In this document: one piece after another, positions 58,901 through 64,000 of the stretch | Numbering within the stretch: the first letter of the stretch is position 1 | How the letters are laid out: each line of letters starts with the position of its first letter | NCBI GenBank assembly: GCA_017979445.1 | Contig: CM030715.1 | Span: 12,020,187 to 12,084,186 of the forward strand | Origin: Akebia trifoliata | Taxonomy: Eukaryota > Streptophyta > Magnoliopsida > Ranunculales > Lardizabalaceae | Length of the DNA: 64,000 nucleotides | Direction: 5' to 3' | The notes under the pieces: generated by a model | What the model was told of the DNA's origin: nothing | The model's input: only the letters and a program-made list of their open reading frames with translations | Databases searched by the model: none | Position numbers and translations under genes: made by a program

Positions 58901-61900
58901 CTTTTATCAATAATATTGCTCTAATCTTACCATCTTTCCTCTTTTACCCCACTACGATTGGTCCCACCCCAGCTACAATGGAGTGGGTCCACACTACCCC
59001 ACTTTATTACCTTTTTCTCTTCACATCTTTCAACTTTATTGTCTTTCCTCTCCTCCCCCCCAATTTTTTTCAATAATATCCCTCTAATTTTACCATCTTT
59101 TCTCTTTTACCCCTTTAACGTCTAAGAGGATGCTCATGCCGTAGGCACGGGCAAACTCTAGTGTGTGTATATATGTATACACACACAAATTTCTTAGCTT
59201 ACAAAAATAGTTAGCATTTAACAAAGCTTAGCATAATATTCCTTTTTAACAAAGTGTCATGAATTTTTCTCGTACTCTATCAAAATGTCTCATTCCCGTC
59301 AACTTTCTAATTGGATGTTCCAATAAGTTAAGCCATGCTTGTGGAACTAAATGTTCAAACAGTCCTGCTCTATGAGCCCTTGGGGATTTTAGTTGCTAAC
59401 AGATTCAATGGAGCTTCTTTCTACCCTACTTTTGTTTCTTACCTTGCCTTTTACCTATTTCCCACTGCAGCTACCCATCTTTTAAGTAGGCTTTAAAGGA
59501 TGGACTTTTGCCAGTGTAGGGCAAGGCTTGAAGAAAGTTTCTACTATGTCTATGATCTATGATAAGTCAAGTTTGCTTTTTTTACTAAGCAGAAATTCAT
59601 TAAGGAAAGCGAGGTCGGCTGAGATGACCAGCCAAGTGAGAACCAATACAAAAGAGATTACTCATTAACAATACAAAACATTCATTTTCACATAGTTTTT
59701 AAAAGAGTCGCGTTGCATTTGCCCCTTTTTTCATGTAGTGGCCCCACTATTTAGGGACATCAACTGTGAGGAAGCCAATGAGATTGGTTAGCGTGTGATG
59801 TCATTGCTTTTGTAAGTATATAACCTGGCGTGAGAGATTGACTTGGAGGGTTAGAGCCCTACTAAGATTGTGCTAGTGTACATGGTTCATGGGTACGGGC
59901 TTGGAGAGATTTGCTGCTTGTCTTGTGACTATCAAAAAGGACACTTTATTTTTTAGTAGTGTTGTTATACTCAAATGTTGGACACACTGACTTTTTTTTA
60001 CCAAGCCTCAATCTTTACACCCACCCCTTCCCTTTCTCCCCACAAAGAGGGGTTGGGAACTTGGGATTTAAACCTGCCACGAATCTCGATGACAACTTTC
60101 AATTTTGTTTCCTTTTCTTTTCTTTTCTTCCACTTTCAAAGAATACCCCTCCGACTTTCTATGTTGCCTTTTCTCTTCTTCCCCATTTTAATAATACCCC
60201 TCCATCTTTATTGTTTTTCCTCTTCTCCTCTCTTTTCCAATAATACCCTTCTTAACTTTAGTGTTTTTCCTCTTCACCCCCCTTTTCCAATAATACTCCT
60301 ACTACTTTATTGTCTTTTCTCTTTTACCTCCTTAACCCCAAAAAACAGTAGGCATAGGCTAACTCTCTTATATACTAAAACCAAAATTTAATAAATTGGT
60401 TATATCACAAGTCTATCTTTTAACCCAAGAACAAATCATGATGGAACCTATCAAGTAGTTAGTTCCAAGGTCTTATGATTATATTATTTCATTTAGAGGG
60501 AATCATGAAGGCCTTTTCAATATGTTTCCATAACATTGTGAACGTGTCCTATATTATATATAATAAATCAGGATGGTTTGTGGCCCCCTAAATTTTTTTT
60601 TGTTTAAAGATGGTAGTCTTGTATTACCCTAATTTGACTAATTTAAAATGATTTGAATTCTCCGAGACAGCTCGCTCTCTGTGGGCAGACCATGTGTACA
60701 CTTGTCGCAAGCTATTATACGAATTAAAATTGGCTTAAAGAACAAGGTTAATTTTCTAATGTGTCAAATTACAAGACATGAACAAAAATCCTGCTGATAC
60801 CGTTGAGGAGAATGGAGGTCCATTCCGAATATGGTCTAGCAACACATTTTAGTCCAACCACGGTCTTGTACGACCCATAATCATGTGCTGTATTCCATCA
60901 GCAGTCAATCCCATTTGGCAGATGACCTCACCATATGTCCATGTTTGACAATCTCTGCCAAATGTATATCCTAGAGTTTACTTGTGCCTACTGGCCTGGG
61001 CATCCACTTTGGGGTAAGGGGGGTAAAAGAGAAAAAGCAATAAAGTTGAGGGGATATTATTGGACAAGTGGGAAGAGGAAAGAGGACAAAGTTAGAGGGG
61101 TATTATTGGAAAAGAGAGAGAAGAGGCCAAGCAATATATAAAGTTGAATCCATTTAAACTTTGTTATGAGTTTCTAAGAAGGATAAATTACACTTTCACC
61201 CCCTGTAGTTTGGAATAATTCTATTTTGACCCCTTAATGTTTTGACTCCCTTATAGTTATCTAAGGGATTCACTTACCACCCTTCCATCAAATTGCCGTC
61301 AACCTAACTGTTAGATTCCTTTTATAAAGACCATTTTGCCCTTTTTAAAATCTTATTCCTTTTTATAAATAAAAATATGCTTGTGAAAAAGTGGTTCAAT
61401 GAATGCTTAGATGGGGGCATTTTGATTTTTGTTTCCATTTTGACCCCTTAATGCATTGAGATGATTTTATTGGTAGTTTTATTGTTTTGGGGTTGTTTAT
61501 GACACGGGGAGGAATTTGCAATTTCTAAAAGTTTTAAGTGAGAATTAATCACGTGCTCTAAAATAGATCTTGACCATTGGATTTGTAAAGATCCGACAAA
61601 CAGGAAGATTTGTGTGCATCTTTGTCCCATATTTTGTCAAGGGATTCTGACCCTATACACACACACACACACACATATATGGAAGCGCTCGAAGGCCCTA
61701 AAGAGAGCCAAACATTTTTCAAAATAGGGGTTAGCAGTTTTGGAGTTGGCTGATTTTGTGAGGATGATCTTCTCATCATATAATCTCCCTCACAAGAAAT
61801 CAGCCCATTCCAAAACTTCTTACCTATAGGTTGAAAAAAATGTTTGGCTCTCTTTAGGGCCTCCGAATGCCAGCCACATATCTATATCTATCTATCTATC

Positions 61901-63167
61901 TATCTATATATTCAAGCCCAAATGGATGTTGCATATGAAATGTGTACAAAAACTTATATTCCATGAAAAGTGTCATGAGAAATAAGTAATAATCAGTAAT
62001 AAATAGAGACTGAAAAAAAAGTATGTACGTTATATTATAAAAAAACAACCTTCGGTTCAAATACTTCCAACTTTTAGTGAACATACACAAAACAGTTTGC
62101 TTAGTTGTTTGTAAAATCAATTACTTTAATGAGATATCTGCAAAATCAATTCATTTGTAGTTTTTTTTATTACGAATTTCTGTAACAAAAGTATATAGTG
62201 CTGCACTTTAAGTTTGCTTATGGTGGTAGATTTTTAATACTGTATTTAGTTTTATTTAATATTAAAAAGTGAAAAAGGAAAATAAAATAAAATCAAACTG
62301 TAGTCAGTTGGATTCGTCACTTGCAAGAAAACACTGGAGTTTATGAACAGTATGCAAAAGAGAGTTTCATAAAATTAGCACTATGGGCCTTCAGTAAATA
62401 TTCTTCTAATTTCTTTGTGATTTTGATTTTGTATTAAATAATTAAAATGTGTGTTATTTGAGGTCAATTTGTGACACATATTTGTCCACCCCAAATTTTC
62501 AGATAAGCTTTCGATGAGGATAATATTGGTAACACATATTGGCGTGAAATGGCCTGTAATTTGTGTTTTTTTCTTCTTTATTAACATGACAGGCTGATGC
62601 AATAATGGCTTTAGCTGGATCAAATGGAGGGTCACGGTCCACATTTTATTCCCCAAAGTCTAGTATGCCACAATCTCTTGGTGGAATTTCTTTGCAAAAT
62701 GGAGAGAATGAAATGGGTATCAGCAACTTAGCAATCCCATAGAAATTACAAGCAATACTATCCAAATCAGGTAAGTCTGGTCATGGATTCAGCCAAGGTG
62801 GGTGAATCCCAACCACCCCAGGTGATCATCTGAACATATGATGTGTGGCAATTCTTTGCTGATTTACTTATGAATTGGGGTACGGTTTGCAAAAGTTGGT
62901 GCTGCAATAGAACCTCTCTTTTTAATGCATCACTGATCCCAAGTATCATGTACAGGTTGTAGGGGGGCCATCAAGAGAATTGTAATGAGGGATACAAGAC
63001 ACCCAACTCTGGAGTGGAAACCGAAGGCAGAAGAGAGGTCAACTGACTTTGTTTTCTGTGGGTTTTTAGATAGTTTTCTCAGGGAACTTGAGTTTTTATT
63101 TTTCGATATTTTGCGAGGTTTACTGTTTGTTGCTCCAGACAGAGTTCAACTAAAGAATCATAATTGA
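52989..63167 (+). CDS. TIFY8: TIFY8-type TIFY protein, C-terminus shortened by an in-frame TAG
   Basis: Exons 52,989-53,211, 53,783-53,919, 54,337-54,749, 54,875-54,962, 62,593-62,770 and 62,956-63,167 join in consistent phase at GT/AG sites. The N-terminus (MMLLMMANNNNKNNNNSSSN) has the Asn-rich start of TIFY8 orthologs, then SDLGERNVSNHIEGVPLHG. Exon 4 carries the TIFY motif (QMTIFYAGQAHVFDDVHPKK) and exon 5 completes the domain (ADAIMALAGSNGG). TIFY8 proteins lack the Jas motif of JAZ proteins and act as nuclear transcriptional repressors through TIFY-domain interactions. An in-frame TAG at 62,740-62,742 ends the protein at 336 residues. Beyond it the frame stays open through exon 6 (RIVMRDTRHPTLEWKPKAEE) to a stop at 63,165, so I suspect a nonsense mutation of an originally longer protein; an accepted early stop is the alternative. 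The 7,630-bp intron 4 divides the TIFY domain and is full of transposons. The start could also be the ATG at 53,004. Confidence 0.9.
55465..57740 (+). mobile_element. Degraded LINE (L1-type) in TIFY8 intron 4
   Basis: The endonuclease start reads RGLGDHANHTVVKEIIRSC and PHIVML near 55,470-55,560. After a gap with unrelated sequence, 56,800-57,740 gives in broken frames KEG-DNN and AQRRNNHI-like text, MAFLHYWDTLKDDF, and reverse transcriptase blocks DLRPISLIGATYKIIS and NLEKAYDHF. These are the typical blocks of plant L1 ORF2. Multiple stops and frameshifts are present, and it lies in the same sense as the host gene. Confidence 0.75.
55816..55903 (-). mobile_element. tRNA-derived SINE
   Basis: On the minus strand it starts GACCCATAGCTCAGTTGGTT, a tRNA-like A box, followed by a B-box-like GGTCGTGGGGTCAAGTAC and a run of A at the 3' end. 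AATAAGGC at the 5' side and ACTAAGGC past the tail may be a target duplication. It interrupts the LINE remnant region. It is too short and has too poor a stem structure to be a tRNA gene. Confidence 0.55.
58490..58770. mobile_element. Foldback MITE (M3), left end missing
   Basis: The right end CCGAACGCTACCC is followed by TATATATA and matches the M1 terminus (GGGTAGCGTTC). The interior has the double hairpin with GAGGATGATCTCCTCACC and AATCAGCCCAATC. No left terminal repeat is seen, so it is truncated. Confidence 0.75.
58775..59151 (+). mobile_element. Non-autonomous Helitron-like element H1
   Basis: The 3' end shows a short GC hairpin (GCCGT-AGGC-ACGGGC) followed after a few bases by CTAG at 59,148-59,151 and then T, the Helitron signature. 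The interior has a direct duplication (GGGTCC-ACACTACCC-ACTTTATT near 58,800 and 58,965) and CT-rich blocks. The 5' TC end is unclear, probably because M3 abuts it. No Rep/helicase. Confidence 0.55.
59930..60369 (+). mobile_element. Helitron-like fragment H2 with pyrimidine-rich body
   Basis: The 3' part (CAGTAGGCATAGGCTAACTCTC) is a degenerate version of the H1 terminus, preceded by the same TTTACCTCCTTAACCCC run. The upstream body repeats TTTCCTCTTC-CCAATAATACCCCTC units. Long open frames here are Phe/Pro/Leu-rich by composition only. Confidence 0.4.
60971..61145 (-). mobile_element. Helitron-like fragment H3, reverse orientation
   Basis: On the minus strand it ends GGCCAGTAGGCAC-AAGTAAACTCTAG, matching H1's terminus. 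It is preceded by the same TTTTACCCCCCTTACCCC and AATAATACCCC phrases. Confidence 0.45.
61146..61680. other. Intronic sequence, possible repeat, no gene
   Basis: Contains TTACACTTTCACCCCCTGTAG and TTTTGACCCCTTAATG twice (61,228 and 61,437), phrases I associate with dispersed plant repeats, and a CA run at 61,655-61,673. No boundaries are resolved. Confidence 0.3.
61681..61875. mobile_element. Foldback MITE (M4)
   Basis: AAGGCCCTAAAGAGAGCCAAACATTTTTC at the left pairs with its complement at the right end. It is flanked by ACATAT on both sides, in a CA/TA microsatellite. The core keeps GTGAGGATGATCTTCTC and AATCAGCCCATTCC of the family. At 195 bp it is the shortest complete copy. Confidence 0.8.
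61876..61910. repeat. (TATC)n microsatellite
   Basis: About six TATC units with TA runs, adjoining MITE M4. Confidence 0.85.
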
Positions 63168-63349
63168 TTACTCACCTTGCTAAACTTTTAATTTACATTT
63201 TTTGGTTCACCCTTCAACATTAATTATTTATTGATGGAATTTAGAGGTGTTTGAACTTGATCATTTCCTCATGCACATGAAAGAAATCATAAAATCTTCC
63301 CTAATATGTTCTCTTTATTAGCCAACAATAATAAAATAGAGGGTCCCTG

Positions 63350-64000
63350 TAGGGGTGTAAATGGGTACCCATTCAACCAAAACTAAACTGGGACTGGAAT
63401 TGAAAACCCCAATTCTGGTTCCCTTTTTATTCGAATCGATTAAAGCCAGGTCTAAATTGGAACCAAACCCATAGGAACCGGAACTGGAATCGTTAGGCTC
63501 TATCCAATGGGTACCCGCGGGTACCCAGAATCAATTTATTTTGTCATTTATTTTCATACTATATATGATTTAAGGTATTTTTTTTATTTAAAGATAAATG
63601 CATGTTATATAAAATTCTTCAAATTTTCATATAAATTATCGATTAGAGCTTAAAATGAGTTATTTTTCTAAAAATTTATTATTTTTAACTAAAATAATTT
63701 ATTATTTAAATTTTTTTTAATTAATTTGTATTTAATTATAAATGCATGTTATATAAATTTTTTTAATTTTTCATATAAATTATCGATTGGAGCTTAAAAT
63801 GAGTTATTCTTCTAAAATTTTTTTACTTTTAACTAAGATAATTTTTTATTTTAAAAATAATCATTAATTTGTTAATTTTTTTAAAGGTATTTTTTATTTA
63901 TAATGATTTGAAATATTTTTTTCTCATTCGATTCTTTCGAACCAGAGTCGATAGGTACTTGTGTGATTATAATCTAGTGAATGGCTACAATGAATCCAAC
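63350..64000. mobile_element. hAT-like repeat, cut by the window edge
   Basis: It starts TAGGGGTGTAAATGGGTACC, the same terminal type as the element at 3,171-3,892. Followed by ACTGGAATTG/GGAACCGGAAC palindromic phrases and then a direct duplication of about 140 bp (ATGCATGTTATATAAA at 63,598 and 63,742). The other end is not in the window or not resolved. Confidence 0.45.

Noticed and set aside
59959..60391. 138- and 94-codon Phe/Pro/Leu-rich frames
   Set aside because: They come from pyrimidine-rich Helitron-like sequence, with no domain or codon signal.

Overview
This is plant nuclear DNA, most likely from a eudicot. It is AT-rich and intron-bearing, dominated by transposable elements, and holds one clear host gene. 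The host gene is a TIFY8-type member of the TIFY family on the + strand at about 53.0-63.2 kb. There is no sign of bacterial or organellar gene organisation.

Layout. (1) 0-3 kb and 12.0-14.0 kb hold two five-exon copies of a plant mobile domain (PMD, MAIN-like) gene in opposite orientation; each carries its own nonsense mutations. (2) 3-9.6 kb is a nest of repeats: hAT-like fragments, a 3.2-kb solo LTR with its target duplication, a foldback MITE in a TA run, and a possible second LTR. (3) 15.3-21 kb is rich in tandem repeats: a 46-bp palindromic satellite, duplicated blocks, an 80-bp repeat in five copies, a long TA run, and 91-bp repeats just upstream of a TATA box and an unrecognised small gene. 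A minus-strand fragment of an RNase H1 N-terminal (viroplasmin-type) domain lies at 21.8-22.0 kb. (4) 22.5-41.9 kb is one LTR retrotransposon with a second member of the same family inserted in its gag region. The inner element's 3' LTR in turn holds a solo LTR of another family. Both same-family elements keep a tRNA-iMet primer site, gag and a polypurine tract but show no polymerase. (5) 41.9-52 kb holds a Mutator-like (MULE) transposase on the minus strand, bracketed by two more blocks of the 46-bp palindromic repeat and split by a 3.4-kb solo LTR with a perfect TATTT duplication. A second copy of its first exon lies near 51 kb. (6) 52.2-64 kb is the TIFY8-like gene. Its TIFY domain is divided by a 7.6-kb intron loaded with LINE, SINE, Helitron-like and MITE insertions, and an in-frame TAG shortens the C-terminus.

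How it fits together. If the LTR elements at 22,486-41,909 and 43,103-46,527 are removed, the PMD gene, the palindromic arrays, the small TATA-driven gene, the viroplasmin-type fragment and the MULE transposase fall within about 18 kb, with the same 46-bp palindrome recurring at three places. This could be one large gene-carrying MULE or several neighbouring ones; no complete pair of terminal inverted repeats was found. The palindromic arrays and the TA-targeted foldback MITE family are the least conventional structures here. All family names come from reading the sequence; no database search was run.
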